In this document: positions 49,956-59,674 of the stretch, in pieces
Layout: each line of letters begins with the position of its first letter
Numbering within the stretch: the first letter of the stretch is position 1
From: Mesorhizobium_G sp049840935
GTDB lineage: Bacteria; Pseudomonadota; Alphaproteobacteria; Rhizobiales; Rhizobiaceae
DNA length: 64,000 bases
Direction: 5' to 3'
Assembly: GCA_049840935.1 (NCBI GenBank)
Contig: JASGJA010000025.1
Coordinates: 62,001 to 126,000, forward strand
Program-made: the position numbers and the translations under genes
Notes under the pieces: generated by a model
The model's input: the letters and a program-made list of their open reading frames with translations, nothing else
Database searches by the model: none
What the model was told of the DNA's origin: nothing

Positions 49956-50798
49956 TCAGCCTCCTTGCCGCCGCGCCATGAAAGCCAGCCGCTCAAACAA
50001 ATGCACGTCCTGCTCATTTTTCAGCAATGCGCCATGCAGTCGGGGCAGGGCGTTTTTCGCGTCGCCGCGCAGGTCTGCAGGGTCCACGTCATCCGCGACC
50101 AACAGCCGAATCCAGTCCAGCGCTTCCGAAGTCGAAGGACGCTTCTTCAAGCCCGGCACGTCGCGGATTTCATAAAACTGCGTCAGCGCCTCGCGCACAA
50201 GCTTCTGCTTGATACCCGGATAGTGGACCTCCACGATGCGCTGCAAGGTCTCCACGTCCGGGAATCGGATGTAGTGAAAGAAGCAGCGGCGCAGGAAAGC
50301 GTCTGGTAATTCCTTTTCGTTGTTCGAGGTGATGATAACGATAGGGCGCTGCTTCGCCCGAATCGTCTCGCCAGTCTCGTAGACAAAGAACTCCATGCGG
50401 TCGAGTTCTTGCAGCAGATCGTTTGGAAACTCTATGTCGGCCTTGTCGATTTCGTCGATCAGCAACACGACCTTCTTATCGGCCGCGAACGCATCCCACA
50501 GCTTGCCGCGCTTGATATAATTATGAATGTCGTTGAATCGCTCGTCGCCGAGCTGGCTGTCGCGCAGGCGCGAAACAGCATCGTATTCATAAAGACCCTG
50601 CTGCGCTTTGGTGGTGGACTTCACGTTCCACTCGATCAGGTCGAGCCCAAGCGCTGTCGCCACCTGTCGCGCAAGTTCGGTCTTGCCTGTCCCTGGTTCG
50701 CCCTTCACCAATAGCGGACGCTCCAGCGCGATGGCAGCGTTGACGGCCACCATCAAATCCTTATCCGCAACATAGTCGCGGGTTCCTTCAAAACGCAT
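49956..50798 (-). CDS. MoxR-family AAA+ ATPase
   Basis: The 280-residue ATPase starts at ATG 50798 (RFEGTRDYVADKDL). Walker A is LVKGEPGTGKTELARQVA (about residues 31-40). Walker B is VVLLIDEIDKADIEFPNDLLQELD, read around residue 110. Sensor 1 lies in PIVIITSNNEKELPDAFLRR, which also gives the arginine finger. It matches the MoxR subgroup that pairs with CoxE-like VWA proteins, and such a protein is encoded nearby. The pair acts as a chaperone for a metalloenzyme or membrane complex. Confidence 0.9.
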   Translation of the reverse strand: MRFEGTRDYVADKDLMVAVNAAIALERPLLVKGEPGTGKTELARQVATALGLDLIEWNVKSTTKAQQGLYEYDAVSRLRDSQLGDERFNDIHNYIKRGKLWDAFAADKKVVLLIDEIDKADIEFPNDLLQELDRMEFFVYETGETIRAKQRPIVIITSNNEKELPDAFLRRCFFHYIRFPDVETLQRIVEVHYPGIKQKLVREALTQFYEIRDVPGLKKRPSTSEALDWIRLLVADDVDPADLRGDAKNALPRLHGALLKNEQDVHLFERLAFMARRQGG

Positions 50799-50806
50799 GG
50801 ATGTCC

Positions 50807-51685
50807 TCAGCGCGTGGGAACAGGATGTTCGCCGCGATAGTCGTAGAACCCGCGTCCGGCTTTGCGGCCCAGCCATCCGGCTTCGACATATTTCACCAGA
50901 AGCGGGCAGGGTCGATATTTTGAATCCGACAGCCCATCATGCAGCACCTGCATGATCGAAAGGCAGGTATCCAGCCCGATGAAATCAGCCAGTTGCAGCG
51001 GCCCCATTGGATGGTTCGCGCCAAGCTTCATCGCCGTGTCGATAGCCTCAACAGAGCCCACGCCTTCATAAAGTGTGTAGATTGCCTCATTGATCATCGG
51101 CAACAAAATGCGATTGACGATAAAGGCGGGGAAATCCTCTGACAGCGTCACCGTCTTGTCGAGACGATGCACGAATTCCTTCGCCGCTTCAAAAGTTGCA
51201 TCTTCGGTTGCGATGCCACGCACCAGCTCCACCAGCTTCATTACGGGTACCGGGTTCATGAAGTGGATGCCGATGAAGCGCTCGGCGCGATCGGTCTGCG
51301 CCGCCAGTCGCGTGATCGAAATCGATGAGGTGTTAGTCGCCAGAATGGCTTCGGGATTGAGTTGCGGACAAAGCTCCTGAAAAATCTTGCGCTTCACGTC
51401 CTCGTTCTCGGTCGCTGCCTCGATAACAAGATCGGCACCTGCGAGGTCCGCCATCGAATGGGCGGGAGAAATATGCGCAAGCGCGTCCTTGCGCACCTTG
51501 TCGTCCAGCTTACCCGACGCGACTTGGCGGGCAAGGTTCCCGTTGATCGTCGCCAGCCCCTTTTCGATGCGGTCTTCGGAGACATCATAGAGCAGCACGT
51601 CATATCCCGCCGTTGCCGCCACATGGGCGATGCCGCCGCCCATCTGGCCTGCACCGATGATGCCGACCGTCTTGATTTTGGTCAT
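50807..51685 (-). CDS. hbd: 3-hydroxybutyryl-CoA dehydrogenase
   Basis: The 292-residue enzyme begins at ATG 51685 with a Rossmann fold (TVGIIGAGQMGGGIAHVAA). Catalytic and signature parts follow: AILATNTSSISITRLA, IGIHFMNPVPVMKLVE (catalytic His), EDFPAFIVNRILLPMINEAI and NHPMGPLQLADFIGLDTCL. It oxidises 3-hydroxyacyl-CoA with NAD in butyrate or PHB turnover. etfA and etfB lie just upstream, so electrons from acyl-CoA dehydrogenation and this step serve the same pathway. Confidence 0.95.
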   Translation of the reverse strand: MTKIKTVGIIGAGQMGGGIAHVAATAGYDVLLYDVSEDRIEKGLATINGNLARQVASGKLDDKVRKDALAHISPAHSMADLAGADLVIEAATENEDVKRKIFQELCPQLNPEAILATNTSSISITRLAAQTDRAERFIGIHFMNPVPVMKLVELVRGIATEDATFEAAKEFVHRLDKTVTLSEDFPAFIVNRILLPMINEAIYTLYEGVGSVEAIDTAMKLGANHPMGPLQLADFIGLDTCLSIMQVLHDGLSDSKYRPCPLLVKYVEAGWLGRKAGRGFYDYRGEHPVPTR

Positions 51686-51793
51686 TTCCGATACCCGCCG
51701 GATCTGTCTGTTTAATGTTGCAGCGCAAACTAAAGGGCCGGAGTGGCATTCGTCCACCCCGGCCCATCAATTTTGCGTGTCACCGACCGAAAG

Positions 51794-52723
51794 TCAAAGC
51801 GCCTTTTGCAGTTCCGGCAGAATGACGAAGAGGTCTCCAACGATGCCATAATCAGCAACCTGGAAGATCGGCGCTTCCTCGTCCTTGTTTATGGCCACGA
51901 TGACCTTGGAGTCCTTCATGCCTGCAAGGTGCTGGATGGCACCCGAAATACCAGCCGCGATGTAAAGCTCTGGCGCGACAACCTTACCGGTCTGGCCAAC
52001 CTGCCAGTCGTTCGGAGCATAGCCCGCGTCGACTGCCGCACGGCTTGCGCCAACCGCTGCACCCAGCTTATCGGCCACCGGCAGAATGACTTCCTGGAAC
52101 TTTTCCGCTGAGCCCAGCGCGCGACCACCGGAAATGATAATTTTGGCCGAGGTGAGTTCCGGACGGTCGCTTTCGGAAAGCTTGTTCTCTACGAAGGTTG
52201 AAAGGCCGGGATTGGCCGCAGCCTTCACCGTCTCCACCTTTGCAGAACCGCCTTCGCCTGCCGCCGGGAAGGAAGCCGTGCGAACCGTCACGACCTTCTT
52301 GCCGTCGGTTGCCTGTACGGTTTGGATGGCATTGCCCGCATAGATCGGGCGCTTGAACGTGTCCGACGAAACAACCTCGATGATTTCTGAAACCTGCATC
52401 ACGTCTAGCAGGGCGGCAACGCGCGGCAGCACATTCTTGCCGGTCGTGGTAGCGGGCGCGATGATCGTGTCATAATCGCCTGCCAGCGAAACAACCAGAT
52501 CGGCGGTCGGTTCTGCAAGACGCTCAGTCAGTTCGTCGGCTTCGGCCAGCAGAACCTTGCGAACGCCCTTCAGCTTGGCCGCTGCATCGGCAGCGGCTTT
52601 CGCGCCCTTGCCTGCAACCAGCACATCCACATCCGAGCCGATTTTCAGCGCGGCGGAAAGCGCCTTTGCCGTCTGGTCCGACAGCGAAGCATTGTCATGT
52701 TCGGCGACGAGAAGAATTGCCAT
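51794..52723 (-). CDS. etfA: electron transfer flavoprotein subunit alpha
   Basis: The 309-residue subunit binds FAD through its C-terminal domain: IISGGRALGSAEKFQEVILP, GASRAAVDAGYAPNDWQVGQTG, VAPELYIAAGISGAIQHLAGM (read separately) and VAINKDEEAPIFQVADYGIVGD. The N-terminal half has AILLVAEHDN and VDVLVAGKG. It partners EtfB to pass electrons from acyl-CoA and other dehydrogenases to ETF-ubiquinone oxidoreductase. It lies 22 bases after etfB. Confidence 0.96.
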   Translation of the reverse strand: MAILLVAEHDNASLSDQTAKALSAALKIGSDVDVLVAGKGAKAAADAAAKLKGVRKVLLAEADELTERLAEPTADLVVSLAGDYDTIIAPATTTGKNVLPRVAALLDVMQVSEIIEVVSSDTFKRPIYAGNAIQTVQATDGKKVVTVRTASFPAAGEGGSAKVETVKAAANPGLSTFVENKLSESDRPELTSAKIIISGGRALGSAEKFQEVILPVADKLGAAVGASRAAVDAGYAPNDWQVGQTGKVVAPELYIAAGISGAIQHLAGMKDSKVIVAINKDEEAPIFQVADYGIVGDLFVILPELQKAL

Positions 52724-52745
52724 GGTCTATTCCTTTCTATCGCTC

Positions 52746-53492
52746 TTAAAGCACGCCAGCGGATTTAAGGCTGGAAACCAGTTCCGCCACATCCTTGACC
52801 TTGACGCCTGCCTTGCGGCCACCCGGCTCCTCGGTCTTCACCACCTTGAGGCGCGGTTTGAGGTCTGCACCGAAATCGGCAGCCGTCTTTTCATCCAACG
52901 GCTTCTTCTTTGCCTTCATGATGTTCGGCAGCGACGCATATCGCGGTTGGTTCAAACGAAGATCGACCGTCACAATCGCGGGCATCTTCAGGTCAATCGT
53001 CTGCAAGCCGCCATCGACTTCGCGCGTGACCTTGGCTTTGTCGCCGCTGATCTCGACCTTTGACGCAAACGTGCCCTGCGCCCAGCCAAGCAGTGCGGCG
53101 AGCATCTGGCCGGTCTGGTTGGCATCGTCGTCAATCGCCTGCTTGCCAAGGATCACAAGCCCAGGCTTTTCGGCATCCACCACGCCTTTCAGCACCTTGG
53201 CGACGCCGAGCGGCTCTGCTGTTTCGTCTGTCTTAACGAGAATGGCGCGGTCAGCACCCATCGCAAGCGCGGTGCGCAGTGTTTCCTGCGCCTGTGCCGG
53301 GCCGATGGAAACAACGATGATTTCCTCAACCTTGCCTGCTTCCTTAAGACGGATCGCTTCTTCAACTGCAATCTCGTCAAACGGGTTCATCGCCATTTTT
53401 ACATTGGCGAGTTCGACGCCTGAACCGTCACCTTTGACGCGAACCTTAACATTGGCATCCACAACCCGCTTAACCGGGACGAGAACTTTCAT
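52746..53492 (-). CDS. etfB: electron transfer flavoprotein subunit beta
   Basis: The 248-residue subunit starts MKVLVPVKRVVDANVKVRVK. It has the AMP-binding region with MNPFDEIAVEEAIRLKEAG and the signature VDLRLNQPRYASLPNIMKAKKKP near residue 185-205. It pairs with EtfA. The 224-base region upstream (to the acyl-CoA synthetase) holds no gene and should contain the etfBA-hbd promoter. Confidence 0.96.
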   Translation of the reverse strand: MKVLVPVKRVVDANVKVRVKGDGSGVELANVKMAMNPFDEIAVEEAIRLKEAGKVEEIIVVSIGPAQAQETLRTALAMGADRAILVKTDETAEPLGVAKVLKGVVDAEKPGLVILGKQAIDDDANQTGQMLAALLGWAQGTFASKVEISGDKAKVTREVDGGLQTIDLKMPAIVTVDLRLNQPRYASLPNIMKAKKKPLDEKTAADFGADLKPRLKVVKTEEPGGRKAGVKVKDVAELVSSLKSAGVL

Positions 53493-53716
53493 CTGTCAAT
53501 CACCTCTTATCCGGGACTTCGCGGCGAATATCACCTGACCAGTCCTGTCGCTTGCCGATCGCCGACATTTTTGGCGTCAATCATGTCGCTGTCATTCGCT
53601 GGACGCCCATATCGAAGGGGCGGATGGCTCGAAAGCGCGCGGGACCGTAGTTTGCGCATTTCGGCGCGTCAATATCATTGGCGCTGTGCAAATCGGTTGA
53701 ATCACACTCTATAGCG

Positions 53717-55363
53717 CTAACCTCTGTTCTCGGAGCGCATGTCGGCCTCTCGCCTGGCCTGCTCGCGAAAAATGCGGCGGATAACCTTGCCTGTCGTTGT
53801 TAGCGGAACCTGCCCAACGAATTCGATCTCTCGCGGATATTCATGCGCCGACAATCGCTCGCGTACCCAAAGCTGGATTTGTCGCGCAAGCTCCTCTGTC
53901 GGCTGCACGCCTTCCTTCGGCACGATATAGGCTTTCACGATTTCGGTGCGAACCGGGTCCGGCTTTCCAACCGCTGCCGCCAAAGCCACATCGGGATGGC
54001 CGATAAGGCAATCTTCGATCTCGCCGGGGCCGATGCGATAGCCCGCTGATGTAATCACATCGTCGTCGCGCCCGAAGAAATGTATGAAACCATCTTCATC
54101 CACATGGCCCTGATCGCCGGTCAGCATCCAGTTGCCGACGAATTTCTTTTCGGTAGCTGTTTCATCCTGCCAGTAGCCAAGAAACATCACCGGGTCTGGC
54201 CGCTTCACCGCGATCTGTCCCGTTTCACCCTGTGGCAACACATTGCCACCGGCGTCAATGATTTCGAACTCTATGGCCGGGAACGGCTCTCCCCGTTGCG
54301 CCTGCCTTTGCTGCGCCCAGTTGCGCGCACGAGCCGATCACCAGATTGCACTCCGTCTGGCCGTAAAACTCGTTCACAGTCAGACCGAATTCACGCTCGG
54401 CCCATTCATATGTCTCGCGGCCCAGTTGCTCTCCGGCGGACATGATGGCGCGCAAACGCAAAGATTTCTCTTTCGCACGGCTGTCCGAATTTTTCATCAT
54501 GCGCAGCGCTGTCGGCGGCAAGAAGGCCAGCGTCACGCGCATGTCTTCCATGAGCCGCATCGCGGTTTCCGGCGAAAACCGCTCGAACCGTCCGGCGACA
54601 ACTGGCATTCCCAAAAAAAGCGCTGGCAGCATGGCGTTTAAAAGTCCGCCCGCCCACGCCCAGTCAGCTGGTGTCCACATCACATCGTCTGGCTGCGGCG
54701 GGAACTGATACGCCATCTCGAAACCCGGCATATGGCCAAGCAAAACGCGGTGCCCATGCAGCGCGCCCTTTGGCGGTCCTGTCGTTCCAGACGTGAAAAT
54801 CATCAGGGCGGGGTCGTCCGGTGTTGTTTCCGCTGCCTGAAACCCGTCTCCGCTTGCCAGCAATTCATGGAAGGGCAGGCCGGAACCATTCCCTTCTGTC
54901 ACGATACATGCGCGAGTTCCGGCAGTTTTGCACAAATCGGCTCCAGTGTGGCCGCGCCGCGCGGATTGGTGATCACTGCTTTCGCGCCACTCGCGCGCAA
55001 TCTGTATTCAAGCGCCTCGACACCGAACAAAAGCGCGAGCGGAACGGCGATTGCGCCCATCTTGTAGATCGCGACATGGCTGATTGCCGTCTCGAATGAT
55101 TGCGGCAACAGCAGCGCAACGCGGTCGCCTTGCACGATTCCCAATTTAGTCAGAGCGCTTGCGAGTGAACTGGATTGAGTTGCCAAATCGCCGAAGGTGA
55201 GGGCGGTTGATTTTCCGTCGCCCTCGTCGGAATGCACTGCTATTCGGTCGGGGTCGATTTTCGCCCAGCGATCCGAAACAGCGACACCGATGTTGAATTT
55301 CTGGGGAATTTGCCAGCGGAAGTCCCGATAAAGCGCATCGTAGCTGTCTCGTTTTTCGAGCAT
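53717..55363 (-). pseudogene. acyl-CoA synthetase (AMP-binding, medium-chain/acetate type), two frameshifts
   Basis: The reading is split in three. Part 1 (to about 54912) has FNIGVAVSDRWAKIDPDRIA. Part 2 carries the P-loop LMIFTSGTTGPPKGALHGHR, WTPADWAWAGGLL and VNEFYGQTECNLVIGS. Part 3 has WMLTGDQGHVDEDGFIHFFGRDDD and the A10 lysine region in LTTTGKVIRRIFR. The first break, near 54911-54917, is one missing base (it should read PELRACIVTEG); the second, at 54266, is one extra base (HRVEIIDAGGN). All catalytic motifs remain, so with the two bases corrected this would be a functional enzyme of about 548 residues. It would activate a fatty acid ahead of the EtfAB and 3-hydroxyacyl-CoA steps. 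Confidence 0.83.
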
Positions 55364-55586
55364 AGGCCGCCTTATCAGCGAAATGGTGCCCTGGCCGTCT
55401 TCAAATTTCCGATCCAGAGACTTGTTTCAATTGGTTTTTTAGTTTCGATTTGAGCGCTATACCAACATAAATACCAGCATGCACCGTATCAGCGTCATTA
55501 GCATGATAAACTGTGCTCGACAAATCGTTCACGCTTTGCGGCGCGCCACAGTTTACCAACGCGGTCGCCGCCTGAACTTCAGATGA

Positions 55587-56995
55587 CTAGATTTGCAAAG
55601 CTCGGTCACCTACCTCTTTGTAGCGCTTCGGCAGCAGGTAATCGACAAGTGCAAAAACCGCCACAGCGATGCCCGTCAGAAGGAAGAACTATGCAAACCG
55701 CCACGGCGATCACGAGCACGGCAAAGGGGAGGCGATAATTTTTAGGGTATAGCGGCGCGCCAAGTCGGTTCGTAGGTCGACGCTTCCACCACATGATCAC
55801 TCCCCGTGAAGCACATTCCGATGACTGCAAGGCAGAAGGCCAAGTTGAGGGCTGTGTTGAGCGGGCCTAAGTTGCCTTGATGGAGCGCGATCCCGACAGC
55901 CATGGCCTTCCCGGCGATTGAGTAATCAGCGAACTTCACGTCCGCCAGCATGTTACCGGTGTACCGGTCCACGTGGACCGTGCGATCCCCGGTTGCATTG
56001 TTCGTATCTCCATCCATGCTGTCAGCAGAGATGGTGTAGACGCCAGCTTCGGATTGAGGGGCGTTGATGCGGAACTGTTCATTAAAGCCGATTGAACGGG
56101 CGAAGAGCAGCAACGGTGTCCAGTGTAACCGGGGTGGCTGCTGCCATGTTTCCATGGCCTGCATGTGAGCCGGAAGCAGGCATCGGGGTTTGTTCGAGCG
56201 CCCATGGCACTTCTTTCATCGCCCCATGGTTCATGGCCGCATGCGTCTCGTCGGACAATGGAACGTTGTCCCATTTTTCAGCTGGAAAGCTGCTGAATGC
56301 CTGCACGATCTTGGTTCCTCAAATGCCGGTCCACGCCAGGCCGGACAAAAGGAAAAACAGCAGGACGATGCCTATGTAGAAGCCGAGCGAAACGTGCAGC
56401 TCTTTCCACAGCCCACGTCCATGCTGTGCAAGGTTCGGAACAATTGCGCGCGCAAGGCTCCGTGCCAGTTTTCGAGGCCACCACATATAAAAGCCGGTCA
56501 GAAGTAACACGATGCCGAAGACCGGCCACGATCTCCTGGATGCGGTCGCCGATGTCTCCGAGCAAAAGCGTGCCGTGTATCTTGTTGGCGAAATAAAACC
56601 ATGTGTCATCTTTGACGATGGTGTCGATGACCTCCGGTCCATGGGGGTCCACACTGACAACTATGTCCTGATCGTTAGCGTTCACGATGAACACGCTTGC
56701 GCGCCCGGGAGTAGCAGGCGGCACGGCGAGTTTAAGTGTGCGGCCCGGAATGGAGCCGACGGCTGCTTCGGCCTGATCTTCTATGGAGGCGCGCTGGCCC
56801 TCTGCGGGCAACGTAATGCTTTGCGCCTAGAAACGTTTCGACAGAATTGCCGTAGAGCATGATCAGGCCGGTCAGTGCGAGTACGGCGAGGAAGGGAACC
56901 ACAACAAGGCCAGAATAAAAGTGCCAGCGCCAAACGGCTCTATAGAGGCGAGTACTCACAGTGGTATCGGGGTTATTCAAAGTAGAAATTGACAT
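55587..56995 (-). pseudogene. PepSY-domain membrane protein with Met/His-rich copper-like segment, multiply broken
   Basis: Pieces of one protein of about 465 residues follow one another in changing frames. These are RAVWRWHFYSGLVVVPFLAV, SIPGRTLKLAVPPATPGRAS, VFGIVLLLTGFYMWWPRKLA, ELHVSLGFYIGIVLLFFLLS, then MNHGAMKEV and SGSHAGHGNM, DRYTGNMLADVKFADYSIAG, MWWKRRPTNRLGAP and GIAVAVFALVDYLLPKRYKE. Five one-base insertions and one in-frame TGA (56321-56323, where TGG is expected after AWTGI) break it. The His/Met-rich loop is typical of PepSY proteins linked to copper. ATG at 56995 has CGGAG upstream. Insertions resemble those elsewhere in this stretch, but the nonsense change argues for some real decay. 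Confidence 0.78.
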
Positions 56996-57068
56996 CGGAT
57001 GCTCCGGTCGCACGGATAACGTTCGAACAGCGCTTCGCCTGGAAGTGCCGCCGGGTTACTGGAATGGA

Positions 57069-57365
57069 TCAGATGTCAGAGGGTGGTGCGCGCGAACCGT
57101 CCTGTCGAAATGCAGGACGGATTTTGTAGAGAGGGTTGCCTGTGAGCGGGCCATCGGAGACGAACGCTGGTATTTCGATCAGGTATGCTAGTTGGTCCGC
57201 AGGCGGGCCGGCACTCCAAGCCAGTCCCGAACTGCAGCCGACCGTGCAGCAACTCCGTGCTTTCCCGTGTTGGCTATTCGGATCTTGATGCTCGCCGCTT
57301 GTAATGCAAAGCGGGTTGCCGAACTGGTCCGATTGGGGTTGTACCGGAGTTGCCCATGTGAACAC
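57069..57365 (-). CDS. hypothetical protein upstream of the PepSY gene, possible DUF2946-like remnant
   Basis: The frame gives up to 98 residues from a GTG; a few more in-frame residues with a hydrophobic character (LILVHSAVF) lie just upstream but without a start codon. Contents include LCITSGEHQDPNSQHGKARSCCTVGC, readable as two parts, a His/Cys set reminiscent of DUF2946 proteins that often precede copper-type PepSY or TonB genes. It lies 74 bases before the PepSY gene on the same strand. The N-terminus appears lost or shifted. It may be a remnant; confidence is low. Confidence 0.38.
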   Translation of the reverse strand: MFTWATPVQPQSDQFGNPLCITSGEHQDPNSQHGKARSCCTVGCSSGLAWSAGPPADQLAYLIEIPAFVSDGPLTGNPLYKIRPAFRQDGSRAPPSDI

Positions 57366-57639
57366 CGCCGAATGGACAAGGATCAGGCCGCGCGCAATTG
57401 CAGCCCAGATTGGGCGTGTTGTAAGTTATCCGTGGCGCGGCGATCCCCTGCTGTGTACGTAGCACCTACGCGGGCGGTTGAACATCGCCGACCGGTGCGG
57501 CATCCGCCTGATTCTCAAGCGCGCAGGCCGCGTCGCGGCGATGGGAATGGATGTCTGCGGACGCAAGCGGAACCAAAGCTCCAAAAGTCACGTAAAACTG
57601 GGCATTTTCGGACTTATGCGGACTGCCGCGGAATAGAAA

Positions 57640-57725
57640 TGGTGCCCCTAGCCGGAATCAAACCAGCACTCCCTGCGGAATCCGATTTTGAGTTCGGACG
57701 CGTCTACCAGTTCCGCCATAGGGGC
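57640..57725 (-). tRNA. tRNA-Leu (anticodon CAA) with an extra base in the anticodon loop and T at position 56
   Basis: An 86-base class II tRNA with encoded CCA. The acceptor stem GCCCCTA pairs fully with TAGGGGC. The anticodon arm reads TCCGA, ACTCAAAA, TCGGA, an eight-base loop with one base more than normal; the usual sequence is CTCAAAA. The extra base is the T at 57693-57694 on the + strand. The T loop is TTTGATT instead of TTCGATT, which would break the G19-C56 contact. It lies in the stretch full of one-base insertions, so the extra base may be an error; the T56 change would be separate. Confidence 0.85.
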
Positions 57726-57900
57726 CCTGAGGTGCAAAATTGCACCGGACGGAAGCGGCAGTACACGAATGCAGCTTTCCTCGTCAACTGGCTTCGCATA
57801 AATCGATCACGAGGCGTTTATGCCCTGTTCGTCGCCGGTCGCCATTGCCGAAGGCGCGAAATCTCTCTAGACACGCCGGGACGCCAAATTCGGATGCGCA

Positions 57901-58490
57901 ATGCTTCGCAAACTCTATGACTGGACGCTGTCGCTTGCGGCGCGCAAATCGGCAGAATGGTGGCTTGCCATCATCGCCTTCGTTGAAAGCTCCGTCTTTC
58001 TGGTTCCCGCCGATGTTCTCTATCTGCCGATGGCCCTGTCGCGGCCAGATCGCGCTTATCGCTATGCGCTCGTTAGCGACGATTGCATCGGTGCTAGGCG
58101 GCATCGCCGGCTGGTTTCTCGGCCATTATGCCTATGAGGGGTTGGCGAAGCCGATACTCGAATTTTACGGCAAGCTGGATGATTTCGAGCGCTTGAAAAA
58201 CTCGACCGGCATCGGGCTCATCATCATTCTGCTGATTACGTCTGGCCTCGCGCATTTGCCGCCGATCAAGGTAGTGACGATCCTGTCCGGCGTCGTTGGC
58301 GTCAACATTTGGCTGTTTATTCTGCTGGCGATTGTCGCGCGTGGAGCCCGCTTCTTTGCATTGGCTTGGCTGCTTAAGCGCTATGGCGAGCCTATCCGGC
58401 ATTTCATCGAAAAACGTCTCGGTACAATTGCAGCTCGTTGCCGCCGCTGCCGTGATTTTGCTCTACATCGCCGTCAAATATCTGCACTGA
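57901..58490 (+). pseudogene. DedA/YqaA-like inner-membrane protein, two one-base frameshifts
   Basis: The intact product would be about 195 residues with four to five membrane segments. It begins MLRKLYDWTLSLAARKSAEW and has FVESSVFLVPADVLYLPMAL (a DedA-type motif), then SVLGGIAGWFLGHYAYEGL. The frame shifts after YRYALV at 58073-58074 (one extra T; restored YALVATIASVLGG). It shifts again at 58436 (one extra C; restored GTIAAVAAAAVILLYIAVKY). As written only the first 55 residues match. DedA-type proteins move lipids across the membrane in better known cases. It is followed after 18 bases by the DsbB gene. Confidence 0.82.
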
Positions 58491-58508
58491 TCAACAGGAC
58501 TGCCTGAC

Positions 58509-59015
58509 ATGAATGCCGTCACGCCTTCGTCGACTCATCTGCGCGCCGCGCTGTTCCTTGCGTTGGCAATGGCGATTACGGTTGGCACTGCGCTCGGCTT
58601 TCAGCACATTGGCGGCTACATTCCCTGCAAGCTTTGCTATGCCCAGCGCACGCCCTATTATGTCGGCGTGCCGCTCATGCTCCTCGCCTCACTGTCGGCA
58701 TTTCTTCGCTGGCCGCCGCTGCTGACTCGTATCCTGTTGTGGATCGGTGCAGCCATCATGGCCTACAGCCTTTATCTCGGCGTGAAGCACGCTGGCGTTG
58801 AGTGGAACTGGTGGGCCGGCCCGACGGATTGCGGCGCGGTCGCGCCCGTCGAAACGGGCGGCAAGGGTGTGCTCGATGCTATCAACACGGTCATCCCGCC
58901 GTCATGCGACAAGGCTGCGCTGCGCGTGCTCGGCCTGTCCTTTGCCGGTTGGAACGCTGTGGTAAGCTTTGTGCTGATGCTGGTTGCAGCTTGGGCAGCC
59001 GCCAAAAAAGCTTAA
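58509..59015 (+). CDS. DsbB-family disulfide oxidoreductase
   Basis: The 168-residue inner-membrane protein has four helices. The first periplasmic pair is GGYIPCKLCYAQRTPYY (CxxC, about residues 38-41). The second periplasmic loop holds PTDCGAV and VIPPSCDKAAL, the exchange pair. It would reoxidise DsbA and pass electrons to quinone. It follows the DedA-like gene by 18 bases and meets the HNH gene tail-to-tail with a four-base overlap. No DsbA is nearby. Confidence 0.9.
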   Translation: MNAVTPSSTHLRAALFLALAMAITVGTALGFQHIGGYIPCKLCYAQRTPYYVGVPLMLLASLSAFLRWPPLLTRILLWIGAAIMAYSLYLGVKHAGVEWNWWAGPTDCGAVAPVETGGKGVLDAINTVIPPSCDKAALRVLGLSFAGWNAVVSFVLMLVAAWAAAKKA

Positions 59016-59569
59016 GGCTCCAGTTCGACATCCCAGTAGAGATAGTCCATCCAGCTTTCGTGCAGATAGTTCGGGGGAAAGAGCCTGCCATTGTTGTGCA
59101 GGTCGTGAACGGTAGGCTGGTAGGGCTTTTGGCGCGGCCACATTTTGGCCTGTGCGGGTAGCAATCCGCCCTTGCGTAAATTGCAGGGGGAACATGCGGC
59201 TACTACGTTCTCCCACGTCGTCGCGCCGCCGCAACGCCGTGGGATCACATGGTCGAATGTGAGGTCTTGGTCCGTCCCACAATATTGGCAATGGAATCTG
59301 TCGCGCAGGAAGACGTTGAAGCGCGTAAAGGCCGGATAGCGAGATGGCTTCACATAGGATTTCAGACTGACGACGCTTGGCAGCTTCATCGCAAAGGTAG
59401 GCGACGAAACCATGTGTTCGTATTCGGCGACAATATTCACGCGATCGAGGAACACAGCCTTGATTGCGTCCTGCCAGGACCACAGCGACAATGGATAGTA
59501 GCTGAGCGGGCGGTAGTCCGCGTTCAGCACCAGAGCCGGTAGCCCATCGGGAGACACGGCGATCGTCAC
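59012..59569 (-). CDS. HNH endonuclease
   Basis: The 185-residue protein starts at a GTG at 59569, chosen because GGAGGTG lies five bases upstream; it then reads TIAVSPDGLPALVLNADYRP. An earlier in-frame GTG at 59602 lacks such a site. The HNH domain has FHCQYCGTD and AACSPCNLRKGG (two CxxC zinc pairs) around LTFDHVIPRRCGG (the Asp-His catalytic block, about residue 120). The N-terminal half is a conserved region in alphaproteobacterial members of unknown role. The whole protein is widely conserved in this class, which suggests a housekeeping DNA function. Confidence 0.9.
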   Translation of the reverse strand: MTIAVSPDGLPALVLNADYRPLSYYPLSLWSWQDAIKAVFLDRVNIVAEYEHMVSSPTFAMKLPSVVSLKSYVKPSRYPAFTRFNVFLRDRFHCQYCGTDQDLTFDHVIPRRCGGATTWENVVAACSPCNLRKGGLLPAQAKMWPRQKPYQPTVHDLHNNGRLFPPNYLHESWMDYLYWDVELEP

Positions 59570-59674
59570 TCGTTCACCTCCGCCCAAATCACTGGTGTGC
59601 ACAATGTATGCCTGACGTGACGAGATTGTGAAGCGCTCTTGCGCATCGCAGCATCGTCCGAACGTCGAAATTTT

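Noticed and set aside
57640..57725. Idea that the tRNA-Leu is a working +1 frameshift suppressor for the broken genes
   Set aside because: The breaks occur at different codons, not at one shared Leu codon, and one is a deletion, so a single suppressor could not rescue them.
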